64,000 nt of DNA, taken from assembly GCA_024082115.1 (NCBI GenBank), contig JAMRYE010000013.1, positions 2,800,001-2,864,000 on the forward strand, written 5' to 3'. A program made the position numbers and the translations under genes. Under the pieces are notes generated by a model that ran no database searches, was not told the origin of the DNA, and worked only from the letters and a program-made list of their open reading frames with translations. Source of the DNA: Rhinocladiella similis. Taxonomy: Eukaryota > Ascomycota > Eurotiomycetes > Chaetothyriales > Herpotrichiellaceae. Within the stretch, counting starts at the first letter, position 1; each line of letters begins with the position of its first letter. Of this stretch, positions 11,112-22,823 are shown piece by piece.

Positions 11112-11573
11112 TGCCTGATATGTTGAAAGCCTGGACTTGATGTATTGTTGGACGAAAAGCACCGCGTCTAACGAGCCAGAAAATTTTCCTACCTGTTCTA
11201 CATTCATTCCAAACACACATGTGCAGAATAATCAGTGGACACGAATCCGCCCATCCCACCAGCCATGAATCCGTAAAGCAGTGAAATGGCCCAACGGAGT
11301 TGAACCGTCTACTGAGATTTCTCCCTGGTCAAGGTCCTCAAGGACACTATCAATGTAGCGGCCAGCCGGGCTCATGGTCGCACGAAGGATGAGGTTCCAG
11401 GTGGGGGAGGAAGGCGAGGGATTGCACTATCAGGTACGTTATGCGTCTGTGTGTGCGTGGGCTGGCGTGGATGTGTGACATCTCCCTCAATCCAAGTGAT
11501 AAAGATGAAGCCTGTGAATCCGTGTGATGAGCTTGCTGTTTGTTGGAAATTAATGGTCGAGGGGCGAGCAGAC
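11112..11573. other. Intergenic region, no gene seen
   Basis: It is the shared 3' flank of the BTB fragment and the Zn2Cys6 gene, which point toward each other. Nothing recognisable is present. Confidence 0.4.
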
Positions 11574-13138
11574 TTACCAATCCTGGTCACTTTCAGGTCC
11601 GTTGATCACCTTCCTAGAGTCTGCCAAGTGCAGTTTGTCCAGCTCTCTAACGATTTCATCCGCCATGGACCGTGCGTATTCCCTGGCTAGTGGAGGGCAC
11701 TCTCCATTCTTGTGGATGACACTCAACGGCCAGACCATTGTCCTGGAGAAGGCGGAGAATTTCGGGCCTGCCAAAGTCGTCTGCTCAACGAACTCGGGTA
11801 GGCAGCCGAGGACATCCTTGGTAATTTCGTCCACGAGACTCCGAGCGTTCTCCCGAAAGGCGACATAGTAGGCGGCATCTCGAAGAGTACCTCGGTGGGA
11901 ATTTTGGGTTTCAGGGTCGTGTTGTATTTTCTCCATCGCCAGAAGCGCTCCGGCCGATGTGACTTCCAAGAGGAACAACCGGATCATGCGAAGCGTGTTC
12001 CAGATTTTGATTGACCGAACATTCTTGTAGCGATATGCAGCACCCTGGTATGCCCAGGAAGGTGTGTCTTTCTTTGAGCGAATTGTGTATCCAAACTCTG
12101 GATCGTTCGCGTGAATGAGAGCAGCAGTATCCCGCTCGAGAGCCACTGCATCATCAAACACCTCGTATAGAACCAGCATATTCGTTTGATAGTTGGCAAT
12201 GCGCGCTTTTATGTGGATGGCTTGTTGAAAGATCGGACTGATTCGATTACCAAAATCCTTTGAATCAAGAAAAGGCTTGGCCATGCTACTCAGCGCCTGG
12301 AAATCATCAGGAAGGTCCGCAAATCTCTGCATGCAACTAGCATATATGTTGATGGCGGTGTGGCCGAATAGCAAAGCGCCGGTGGTGGATTTGAACTGTC
12401 CTGGCCCTCGGAGTCGGAGAAGTTTGGACGCCCCGATGAGGTGAGCAGTCCATTCCTCGGGCGATCTCGCACCAGGAAACACTATGCTTTCAAAGGTCCC
12501 CAAGAGGAGAATCGAGGCGAGTGTGTCGTCAGAAACGGCCGTCACGGGGTTTGTGAGCGAATGGTTGACCCGGTTCAAAGCAAGAACATAGATACTCCGG
12601 CTTCTGTCCATGCACCCCCTGTGTCCAGTTTGCCGGGCGTAGGCTGCGAGAGAAGCGGCCTTAATTGCTATGTGGAAAGTGGTGTCCTCGCCAACTTTGC
12701 TACACCTGTCATACATGCCAGGTAGATACTGTTGAAAGGGGCCAGAGACGATGTAGAACGTCATGAAGTAGAATACAGCGTCGTCGTCCGTGGTCAAGTT
12801 TAAGACCTCTCTCCAGGACTCTATCAGTAGAGTGCCGCCGGCGGAAGTGGCTTCAGTCGAGCCACCCTGGCCTCCTGTTCCACGCCCCCGTAATTTGAGT
12901 GCTACGCGTTCAGTCTCGTTCCTGATGCGCAACTCGGACGTAGATCTGTAGCCCGGACATAGTATTCGTTTCCGAGCGCATTGCGAACATCCAGGACGTA
13001 ATTGGTCACACTGGTCAAATTCTGTCAGCTTCAGTACAGTTCTGGCGATACGTACACACGACACACTGCGAGCCCTACCTTGAGGCGCTTCTTTCGGCAG
13101 GCGTGACAAGCATCGGACGGCCGCCCGCTGAATACCAT
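11574..13138 (-). CDS. Zn(II)2Cys6 fungal-type transcription factor
   Basis: A DNA-binding regulator expected to act in the nucleus. Exon 1 is 13138-13079 (20 codons) and exon 2 is 13010-11574. The 68-bp intron interrupts the zinc cluster. The joined start shows CHACRKKRLK then CDQLRPGCSQC and CARKRILCPGYR, a perfect C-x2-C-x6-C-x6-C-x2-C-x6-C binuclear cluster at residues 11-38. The remaining ~460 residues are helical with no second DNA-binding motif and resemble the Fungal_trans_2 type regulatory domain. The product is 498 residues. It lies about 5 kb from the P450/methyltransferase/NRPS-like genes and could regulate them, but a broken dynamin gene and a membrane protein gene lie between. 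Confidence 0.88.
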
Positions 13139-14409
13139 GACTCTACTTACGTTGCACACACTATCGGACGAGCTGCAGCCATCTGCGGCTGACAAAGAAT
13201 CCGATTAAAATCTCGGAAAGAAGACCACGGTTTCAAAGGAAAGGGATGGCCAAGAAGAAAAGAGAAAGAAGACTGTACTAGAAGACACGGATAGAAGAAG
13301 CCAAGTCCCGAGCTAGAGCAGATTATTAGGGCCGCCAACTTGGCTCCCAACCCCATAGTGGCACTATTTATAGGCACTCGTGGTACTTATATCTTGAAAC
13401 AGGGGCTAGAAGTACCGACTCTGTTGAATCAAATACTGTGATTCTTTCGGCAACATGATCTCGAGATCGCGTGAATTGTATCAATCATGAAGTCGATAGC
13501 GACCGAACAAAATACTAGGAGGAGCGAGTTAGCAGCGTGAGGGGCCAAAGAACGGGCCGCGTCACGGTTTACTCCGTTGAACCTGAGGAAGCAATTATCG
13601 ACATCGGCTGTCCTAGTAGTTGACGTCGCTCATGCATGTGATAAGCAATGTTTTGGCACTAAGACAAGGAATACAGTTTGTGCTTCCTAGTGAGGACGCT
13701 TCGCAATGGTTGCCTACACGTCGTCAAACTTCGAAGACGAATCGAACAACACGCTGTGTGCCGCTCTGAATCTGACCATGCTTCCCTCTGCAGTACTGGT
13801 AATATTGATTCAAATATCATTGAGCGTCATGAGGAATGAATTACCTGCCACGCCATTGAACACTCTGGAATGCTTTCTGCTGCTGTGCAATATCATTTCC
13901 TCAGCTTTCGAAGATCTCTCACGAATACGAGGAGCAGACGAAATGTACGCATCAGTCGAAACAAAGGGCTGATCTCTGAGCTCCACTGTTGGTACAGAGA
14001 GAGCGTCCTTGCGAACATTCAGGAAACCATCACACGAACTAGACAGGTACAGTATATTCGACAGAGCAGGTGAGATGATTGAGGACAACGAAGGCTGAAA
14101 GCTGCTCTCCTCAGCCATTTTGATCTCATTGCTGGTCATGTAGACGTAGCAACGTCAGTCTAGACGTATCTAGAGTCTGGTGGTAAATTCCGAGCTTGAA
14201 AGAGATGTTTTCGCATCTCACAGGAGGAGATGCCTTCCCCATCCCCCTACATACTTCAGGACTGGAGCACGTTGTCCCAATCCTCATCACACTGGGATTG
14301 ACTTGCTCATCACCTTCCAGCACTTTAGCTTCTGATTCACAAAGCAATGTACGACCCCGGACACGATTGACGAGGAAACCGTCATGTCTATCAGGAAATT
14401 TACATTCCT
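13139..14409. other. 1.3-kb intergenic region, no gene recognised
   Basis: It contains the promoter of the Zn2Cys6 gene and the 3' flank of the membrane-protein gene. An 88-codon plus-strand frame (13706-13972) and a 109-codon minus-strand frame (14139-13810) overlap each other; neither shows a domain or splice-supported extension. Confidence 0.4.
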
Positions 14410-15279
14410 TCAAGTTGAAACTTCCTCGCGGAGCTCAAATTGTTGATAAGCAGGCTTTGAATCGGACTTGACAAAGTCGTCTTGAAGTACAGCCAATATT
14501 CCAAGAAGCATTGCAAGGACAATGGCAATGATCTCTTCCAGCACGCTCATGCACAAATAAATTGTAGGTTCACCAACGAGAACCGCGAAATTGGACCACG
14601 AGGTATAGTCGCTGAGTGCGGAGTACACCAAGCGCGCCAGCAGGAAGGGGTAGGAAAGAGCGCTGGCAAGAAAGAGCTTCTGTTGAAACACCCTGAGCGT
14701 ATTGCGGAGCTTAAGATATAGCAAGCCACAGACAACGACGACTACCGCAAAGACAGTGAGGAAAACGCCCATAGACGCCTTGACGATATCATTGGGATGG
14801 TAGGTGGAGTCGCTGTCGTTGGCAGTGCTGACTCCCGCGATGCCGAGACCGACACCGATGAAGCAGGCCGCAGCCAGAAGGTTGAGGAATTTCGGGTTCA
14901 CCGTTGCGTCTATATCACTGAAGTATTTACCAAATCGGTCAGTGTCCGTTCCAGCATGTCTGTCGCGAGGTTGTCCACACAGGAACCAAACTCACATTTG
15001 TCTGAGAATTCCGACGTAGGTCAGCAACAGAGGTGCAATACCGATGAGTTCACATACGGCCACGGCTACCTCAAGGTTGTAAGAGTCGTGGCTGATAGTC
15101 AACAACGTACAAATGCTGCCGGTGATCCGGATGAGGGCCAGCACCGGGGCGAATCGCCAGATTTTTCTGCCGGCCTTCCAGCCAGCCCGCTTCCAGATGA
15201 AGAGCGCGGCGGCAAAGACGAAAGGGAACACGACAAGCTGGAGGATGGCAATGCCGTCGCGGTAGGTCACAGTGCCCAT
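14410..15279 (-). CDS. Multi-pass membrane protein of a fungal family of unknown function (DUF7702-like)
   Basis: Exon 1 is 15279-14996 and exon 2 is 14917-14410. The 78-bp intron (GTGAGT...CAG) joins GILRQI to DIDATVNP. The product is 263 residues. About seven hydrophobic segments can be counted: around residues 8-26, 42-60, 68-90, 105-125, 140-160, 172-192 and 220-245. The short charged N-terminus (MGTVTYRDG) and the helical layout resemble small fungal seven-helix proteins that I associate with the DUF7702 group. No catalytic motif is visible and no function is assigned. The C-terminal ~25 residues are polar and probably cytosolic. Confidence 0.7.
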
Positions 15280-15489
15280 TGTTGAGCAACAGAAATTGCA
15301 GATGCAGAAGAACAAACTGGGAACAATTGCCGGAAGAAAAGTAGTTGGCTACTGTTCCGAAAGCAAAGGCTCGAGGAGATTGATATACATCCTGCAAGCC
15401 TTGTTGTATTCGCCTTCAGGGCCGCATCAGCAGCGTCGGGGAAGTCCTGCGACCAAAAAAGGTTTCTGACTAACCGATTATGGTGGGCA

Positions 15490-15863
15490 TTTCGGAACGC
15501 GAGCCCACTCGATCCGCAGATCTAATATGGTTTCGTCATGATGCCGACCGTCCTTTCTCCCTCATTCATCGAAAGTGTGAGACTCTTTAATAAGGGGTTG
15601 GGTTGGCGATATCATTTCCTGCCTGGACCGCTGCGATGATGATGTCCCGCGGATCGGAAATAAAGCTGTCGACGATCCTGTGGACCATTTCTACGTCGTC
15701 CTCAGTCCGCTTCTCGTTGGAAACAGAGATCAAACCTGGTACATCAACGATACTCAAATGCAAGCCGACAGGGCCACGGACCTCGATGTGAAGTAAATCA
15801 GAAGTAAATGCTGGTCCATCTCCGCTCTGTGCTCCCCTGATGCCCAAAAGTCGACCGTCGTCC
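15490..15863 (-). pseudogene. Broken dynamin-like GTPase fragment
   Basis: On the minus strand, residues equivalent to the middle of a dynamin G domain are clear: FTSDLLHIEVRGP, then LSIVDVPGLI (G3, DxPG), RTEDDVEMVHRIVDSFI, DPRDIIIAAVQAGNDIAN. The frame then stops at 15589-15587. A different frame just downstream (about 15565-15527) gives GERTVGIMTKP, which looks like the G4 TKxD region, so at least one frameshift is present. The P-loop half was not found upstream, and the middle and GED regions are missing because the neighbouring gene begins at 15279. The open frame extends back to 16183, but that part does not resemble dynamin. It cannot encode an active GTPase. Confidence 0.7.
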
Positions 15864-16183
15864 TCGGTACCCACCGGTGGATCTTCAAAGCCGGACAACC
15901 GGCCTTCGAAGTCAATTCTTGCAAGACACAATGCCAAATGATCCGAAAATGCTGGCTGAACGGTCATGAGGCACAAAGATCCCAGATCTCTTGCCTTGCA
16001 AGGTGCAAAGCATGCCTGTTCCTGGATGCACCGTGTCCTAAACCCTGGTAGTGAGCACCTCGTGTTATTGGGGATCGACTCAGGTCTTCGACAGATTTGG
16101 CAAGCGACGACGCTGCCACGCTTTAAGACGCGATCGCATTCCTTGAAAGCTGTTCCTGGGTCAAGCTCGATGCGGGCCTTCAA

Positions 16184-17923
16184 AAAGTGGCATTGGCCCG
16201 TTTGTTTCCTCGGTCTGAAAGCTTTTTGGCTCTGACCTGTTCAGCATTCTCCATTGGCCACGTCTTCAGTTCCTTGAAGGTCTAATTTCAATGCGCAACC
16301 CGGGGATAAAAACTCCTGTTATGGTTATGTTTCTCGAACGGTATATCAGACGTGAGAAGACCAATGCGGCAAAAATGGATTTTTGAGTATGCTTACGGAG
16401 AACGACGAAGGAGCAGGGGGAACATAGTAGAGCTCAAGGACAAAATCGCTAACAAGCTGGATGCTCCTTTGATTTATCTCCTTTGCTGTGACTAGCCTGG
16501 CTCCCTCAAGGGTATTCGTTTACATGATATGCATTACCTCTTGGCACAAGACCATTTGACTAGTCGACATCATGCCGTGGATTCTTGGGACGTGCACATC
16601 CCGGTTTTGACCTCTTCGGAACTGTACATCTAAGGGCTAAAAGGCGAGCGAGCTCTCTTTGCGAACGGGGTCTCGATGTGCCTTTTCAGTGACCTTGTCT
16701 TTCTTTCTGTTATGGGAGAGTTGACAGGAGGCGATTCGCGATGTATCTACCTCCCCTTGTCAGCATCTTTGTTTCTCTAGAGACGTTGATTGCATCCACT
16801 CACGTCATCGGTTTTTGTGGCAGACGGAGATGGCAGCTGTCTATATAGCTTCGAGAGAGAGATTTCAGCGGTGAGGTCTTTCACCAGAGAAGCTACAGAG
16901 GCTCGTTAAAGGTTCGATAAGGGGCGAATCTTGTGAGGACGTTCGTCGTCATCGTCGCTCTACGCGACATGTCGTTTGTCTCAAAAATGTTGGTGACCCT
17001 GTCGCTCACATCGTCTGAGGCTCATGCTGCGGAGATTGACCTGTTCGTGACTCTACAGTACACATTCGTGGCCGGCCTCTTTATCAGGCGATAGTATGTG
17101 TTACAGGAGAGAGCAAGCGCTCTCACATCAATCAGCATAGTATCTCGTCAGACTCTTGAAGAGAGTCGAAGCCTTCTGATCCATGATTTCAGGGAAAGAG
17201 CGCAGGCTAAGGCGAGTAGCACTGCCATCCAATCCATCGGGTTTGGTTCGCTGTCACATGCGATCTGCCGAGGGTGCTTACTCATCTAGGCCAAGTTTGG
17301 TTGAACTTCCCCAATCTCTTGATGCCGCCTTCGCTCACCCTGGAGCAGGCGATCGCCCCTCGACTCACTGGCAGAGGAGCGGAACAAGCACTTGGATAGT
17401 GCGACGTTTAACTGTGTTCTTGACCACTTCGTAACTTAGACTCTCCAGTGATTCCTAAAGCTATTTAATCATGGCATAGAGCTATGCAACAGTAGCGTTG
17501 TAGGACCAACCATGTGGTTTTAGCAAGAACTACGTGCCCATATACCGCGAGAGAAACGACCAAATGTCTGCCTCATCGGGCAGCATGATTCTGTCGAGCT
17601 ATGCACTTAAGCGGGCTAGGCGTCCTGAGCGAGTGTGAGTGGGAGGATGAGAAGAAAGTGAGAATAGGGTGAGTCGCGAGGACCTGGTCTTAAAAGAGGC
17701 ACGGTCTGCGTGAGCGCGCCGAGAGCTCGGGACCATTGCTTGAGATGCCCAGGCCGATGTTTCTCACCAACAAATCCTTCCAGCATCGTTCAACTCATTG
17801 ATTTCCTGCAGGATTGTAATAGTGTTGGGAATGGCAGCCGTCGCTATCAATCCTATGCTTAGTCGAGTTTGACAACAACGATCCATTTTCTGCGTTTAGA
17901 TCGCCGTCATCATGCAAGGAGCG
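16184..17923. other. 1.7-kb region, no gene recognised
   Basis: This is the 3' flank of the P450 gene plus sequence beyond the dynamin fragment. Open frames are short (under 90 codons) with no family resemblance, and no terminal inverted repeats were noticed. It may be decayed accessory sequence. Confidence 0.4.
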
Positions 17924-19703
17924 TCAAGCAGCGTGAACCACAACTCTAACACCATTACTGTCCGGTCGATACAACGGGGTCACTCCATCACCAATGATTT
18001 CAATGTCCTTATAGCTCGTGTCGTACAACTCTAGATAGCCATGGTCCTTTTCAAAACGCACCTCGCTGCTTCCATACCGACTGAACACGGCGGCTAACAC
18101 GAGATAGAGCTCTGCATTTGCCAAGTTCATACCCACACAGGCACGCGTACCACGAGAGAACGGCACCAGATACTCATCGAGGCTAGGATTGTCGATCCAA
18201 CGCCGGGGACGAAATTCCATTGGATCCTCGAAATATACCGGTGAATGGTGAATGAGCAGACCGGTCATCGAAAGCGGAATACCGGGACGAAGAACATACT
18301 GCTTCTCACTGATGCTGCTCTTGTTGTCTGCCGATATCTTAGTCGTGTAGACGAGTGTTTGATCTGTGGCAATGCGCTGCAAACGTGTGCTGATGCCACT
18401 ACTCAGCCGAAGACCTTCCTTGACTGTGGCTGTTAGGTAGGGAAGTTGTTCCAGCTTAGCCACATCCGGGAGAGTCGTGGGCTCTTGTATGGCTTTGGCA
18501 AGCTCATCCTTGAGAGCCTGCAATTCCGCCGGTTGTCTTAGTAGGTGAAAAGTGATCTCTGAGAGGGCGGCTGCAGTGGTTAATGTTCCAGCGATAACGA
18601 CCACTTGCCCGTCTTGCCACAACCGATCAGGAGACTTTTCGCTCTCTGGTAAATCACCCTGCAGGATGGCGTGGAATATGGTGGTCTGCGATTGATATTT
18701 ACTGTCGGGATCGTCACGATGCGAGTTGATCTCAGACACATGCTTGATTATGTCCTGTTCGAAATATCAGCGATTGAGGCACCTTGCTTCAAACAGGCAG
18801 CACTAAGATTGGGAAATTTCACCTGATTGAGTCTGATGTAACTGGCCATCACAGGGTTCAAAGCAATTTGCACCGAGTCGGGCATCACTTTCATCAGGGT
18901 CAATATCCAAGGCATTTGTTTCACAAAATGACCCAACTTCGCCCCGGCCTCACCTGCTTCTTTGAAGCTCGGGTCAAAATCTTGTGCCAGCAAGCGATTG
19001 TCACTACGCGCGAAAGCATATTCCATGACGATATCTGCTCAGGTCTTGTCAGTGTCATCTGGCAAAGGCTAGAAAGACGCACCGTTTGTGAGGGCCGCGT
19101 AGGCCAACGAAATCGTCATGGGCTTCCCGGACTCTTGAAACTCACTAAATCGAACCAAAAGGTTGCTCAGACTGGACTCAATGCGCGACTGGAGTACCCG
19201 CACTTTTGCCTTTGAGAAGTATGGGTTCATTGCCCCTCGACGCATGCGGTGAAGATTGTGATCTGGGGTTCCAAACGCAGACTGAGGCAAACCACTTTGG
19301 TTTGTGAAGAAGGTCCACTTGTTCCTCTTGTGGGTCGGACCACTATACACTTGATCATAGTATTTGGGATCTTGGATGTGCACTTCTTCTGGGTTGATGC
19401 GTACGATCGGACCGTACTGCTCGTGCATGGAGCGAATCTTCCATATATATTGACCACTGAGTATGACATCGTAGTAGAATTCGTACCTATGCGGTGAGTC
19501 GCATTGAAGGATATAGCGTCTATCGCGCCGAAGAAGTCTTACCAATATGTGAGCTTTGCAAGAGCCGGCCCTGGTATTTGAGCCTGAGGGCAATAGTACA
19601 AGCGCCACGTTGCGAGACCAAGCAGATACGTTATCAGTAACACCGGCCCACATGCTAATAGCAATTCTCGAGGGGAGCTACTCAGACTATCCAGAGAGGC
19701 CAT
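17924..19703 (-). CDS. Cytochrome P450 monooxygenase
   Basis: A membrane-anchored heme monooxygenase of the fungal biosynthetic type. Exons are 19703-19543, 19486-19083, 19034-18823 and 18754-17924, with introns of 56, 48 and 68 bp. The product is 535 residues. An N-terminal anchor helix spans about residues 14-35 and is followed by a Pro-rich hinge (PQAQIPGPALAKL). The I-helix motif is AGTLTT at 314-319, with Leu at the usual acidic position. The K-helix ExxR is KEGLR (E372, R375). The meander reads FRPRRW. The heme loop is PFSRGTRACVG, with the ligand Cys at 465. It diverges from a methyltransferase gene 504 bp away and probably shares a promoter region with it. Substrate unknown. Confidence 0.93.
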
Positions 19704-20207
19704 GTCTAGCGCATGAGAAAGGTTCTGTCTGAACCGGAGTGAGGGCTGTCAGTAGATCTGACAACGGAACTTTCTGTGTCCAGTGCACGAGAGGGAAATA
19801 AACGCGGAAGCGCAGGCGTGGAAACGGAGGGGAAGAAGCACGTTCACGAGAGACCAGTGGCCGCCAGCTTTGATTGAGTACATAAGCTTGAGTCCCTCAT
19901 CGCCATGATGTAACAGCTCTTTGCATCTGGAAGGGACCTTCCGTTTCCTGGCGATGATCAACTACTGCACATCTATGCACGCTACTGCTGGTGACAATTG
20001 AACCGGACTACCACATTATAGCGCCGGTAATGGTCTTGTGGTCTAGGCCTGCTACTACGATTGACCTCCACCTGTGCGCAACATCCTTGAGGAACTCCGA
20101 GTGAATCCAGGAGTTGAAATACAGCGCAGTACTCCTATTTGTCTGGAACCAGACCTAGGACGCTCTTGGACGTTCGCCGCGTGTTCAGAACTTGATGCTT
20201 AGCCCTC
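19704..20207. promoter_or_regulatory. Divergent promoter region between P450 and methyltransferase genes
   Basis: This 504-bp region separates two start codons facing away from each other. The motif TGAACCGGA occurs twice on the plus strand, at 19730-19738 and 19999-20007. CGG triplets are typical half-sites of Zn2Cys6 regulators, so these are candidate operators; this is inference only. Confidence 0.4.
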
Positions 20208-21724
20208 ATGGAGGGAGATGCGCACATTGATCCCCAGGTGAGTCTGTCTGCTAGAGTCGGAGAGCATCGTCACTAAACTGTTACGCAGATTGCTGAAGGC
20301 GGGGGCAGTGACGCTGATTCGGCATATGAAAGGTATATGCAAATCCTTGGATCGTGTTCAGTGGTTGACTCGGGCTAGCGACGAATCTTCAATCACCACA
20401 ACGCTCCGTTCGTCGGCCATGAATTATGTGTATGTAGATTCCCACGCACGACCACTGATACCAGGCTAATCTCAAGGACAGCTATGAGGCGAGTATTGAA
20501 GTCGGGATGAATCTCCACGTGCTAACGATGTTGAACCAGAATGGACGAAGATATCAACAGTTGGACAATAACTCATACATTTTTGTGCGCAGCGAAAGAC
20601 ACTGGCCTTGACTTATGCTAAATATATCTAGCCTAATGACCAACAAGAGCAAGATAGATTGGACATGCTGCACCATATTTATCGTCTCGTACAAGGCGGA
20701 CGACTACAAACCGCACCAATAAGTGACCCACGCCGGGTCCTAGATCTTGGGACTGGAACGGGGCTCTGGGCACTAGAGTTCGCAGAGTAGGAGGCATTCA
20801 CACCTTTTCGGTGCTCAAGAAGTTAGGTGATGTACTGACGTGGTCTACCCAGTGAGTTTCCTGCAGCAACCGTCCTTGGTAAGTCCCGAATCACAAGCTC
20901 GCAAATGACTCTCCACTGAGTAAGGACACTCTCCGGAGTATCTAGGTGTTGATCTCAGTCCTATTCAGTCACAATGGTAACCAAAACACCCCATCTGCCA
21001 TCAGGCGAACCAGCTGTCTGACTTCCCCTGACAAGGACTGCACCAAATTGTTCTTTCGTTCTTGATGACCTCGAGAAAGAATGGGCTTATCCGCCGAACC
21101 GCCGATTTGACTACATCCACCAGCGAAGTCTGTCTGGCAGTATAGGAAACTGGACAGCAATGTACGAGCAAGCACTGAACTCTCTCGAGCCTGGAGGCTG
21201 GTTCGAGGTTCAAGAGTTTGAAGTGTGGTTTTACTCCCAGAATCCCGGAGGTCTACCCGACGACTCAGCTATCTCTAGATGGCAGAAGCTCATTGATCAG
21301 GGAAGTGTCGCGCTCGGTCGACGCCTGAATTATGCATCGCGATTCGGGCATCACCTCGAAGAAGCCGGGTTTGTTGACATTCGGACGCAAATAATCAAGG
21401 TGAGTGGTGTCTGGTTTCTTTGGTCATGATGACTCGCACTAATCCTATGCTCCTGATATGAAGACCCCAATAGGATTGTGGCCTAGGGACCGAAAGCTCC
21501 GAGAGATAGGAGCATTCCTTCGGGCTCAAATGATGGATGCCGTGGAAGCTGTCACGCTGGGGTATCTTACACGAGCGCTGGGATGGTCACACGAAGAGAT
21601 TCAAGTAATGCTCACAAACGTGAGGAAGGAGTTCAACGATAAACGCAAACTTCTTTATACGAACTGTTGGTTCATTACGGCCAGGAAGCCAGGGCCTGGT
21701 GGAAAACCTCCCTGGGATTCTTAG
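20208..21724 (+). CDS. LaeA-like SAM-dependent methyltransferase
   Basis: It transfers methyl from SAM; the substrate is unknown. Ten exons: 20208-20237, 20289-20332, 20379-20429, 20482-20488, 20540-20584, 20632-20786, 20853-20878, 20946-20976, 21036-21399, 21464-21724, giving 337 residues. The fourth exon is only 7 nt (CTATGAG) and the intron after it starts with GC. Together they restore the family motif VYENGRRYQ. Downstream are YIFPNDQQEQDRLDMLHHI, motif I VLDLGTGTGLWALEFA (residues 95-110), VLGVDLSPIQ, FDYIHQRSL, and SLEPGGWFEVQE. The acidic Ser-rich start is typical of the group. Proteins of this fold include the global regulator LaeA and many cluster-embedded enzymes; the position beside P450 and NRPS-like genes favours a cluster role. 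Confidence 0.88.
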
Positions 21725-22823
21725 ATTTCTAGCCATTCATGGAAGCATCCAGTGTGGTTCAAATTGTTCCCGAGGTTGAAACAGGGCTGGCAAGCGGTCG
21801 AGAGATACCGATCATATATTGACAAATAAAAGTTGGTCTTGGTAAACATTGTCAACGAACCCTCACCTAACGGGTGAGGTGTTTACTCGGGCCCCGATGG
21901 TCGTACTGACCCTAGGGTCACCTAACAGGGCTGATCCCTTGGCCATTGAGGCTTCGCTGTTCGTTTCTCCCACCACTATGTAGATGGCTTAGGTAGGTAA
22001 GTCGGCAGGGAACGTGGTATCCAAGCTGCTTCAGCTCGACACTATCTCTACACCTTACGGCCCCATGGGCGACTGACTCTTTAAGTACGTGGGTACTTTT
22101 CTCCTTTGAGAGGGTACAGTACTCCGTACGAGTACAACTTCAAACCCCGAGCTTCTCGTCAAACATCAACTACTGTATCTACATTTTGACCATAGTTGTT
22201 TGACATCAGCCTTCCATGCAAGCAAAAATGCCCCACGATGTCCAAGAGCACTCTTCTCCATACCTTCAATTGTTACCAAGAAACCCTCGACGATGCGAAA
22301 CCCCATTAATCGTCATCATCATGGGGCGGACGACTGCAGATCAAGAACGCGTAAACTGCCTGGAGACAGCATACCTGGCCTTCAATTTACTTCATCCCTG
22401 GCCCAGAGAGGTTTGTATCTGTGCTTGCTGGCGGATTGACATGTGGTACTAGTCAAAGTCTCAAGAGCACCGACTTCTCCTCGACACTGCAGACCAACAG
22501 TGGACGATGAACATTTACGTACAACACGCCCTAGAGCCACTAGCATCGCACTCAATACTCGGTCATGGCCGAGGACGACGCTTTCTGGATTTACGTAAGT
22601 TGGGGTAGCCACAGCCTACCTACCTGGGATTCAAGTGCCGTTGAGCGTCCATGTTGTCCTTCGCTCTTTACATGAAGCTTGACATTATCATTGTATTTCG
22701 ACACGCGTAGACTCGCTATAAATATGGCGGTACCCCTGGAAGATCTGTTCCCTGGCCCGTGGCCGCTCCAAAGCAACCTGCTCTTGACAGTAGGACCAGA
22801 GCTGACCCCAGGCGACATACACG
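21725..22823. other. Intergenic region before the NRPS-like gene
   Basis: It holds the methyltransferase 3' flank and the NRPS-like promoter. It contains an inverted repeat with 7-bp arms CCTCACC (21861-21867) and GGTGAGG (21873-21879), and a GTACTCCGTA motif at 22119-22128. Short overlapping open frames show no family resemblance. Confidence 0.45.
21861..21879 (+). repeat. Short perfect inverted repeat downstream of the methyltransferase gene
   Basis: Arms of 7 bp (CCTCACC / GGTGAGG) flank a 5-base loop. It lies about 140 bp after the methyltransferase stop codon. It could be a 3'-end hairpin or a remnant of a small element; no role is proven. Confidence 0.4.

Noticed and set aside
13706..14139. 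Overlapping 88- and 109-codon frames on both strands
   Set aside because: No family resemblance, and each overlaps the other; not supported as genes.
20208..21724. Calling the methyltransferase the global regulator LaeA itself
   Set aside because: Many paralogues of this fold sit in metabolite clusters; sequence reading alone cannot separate LaeA from them.
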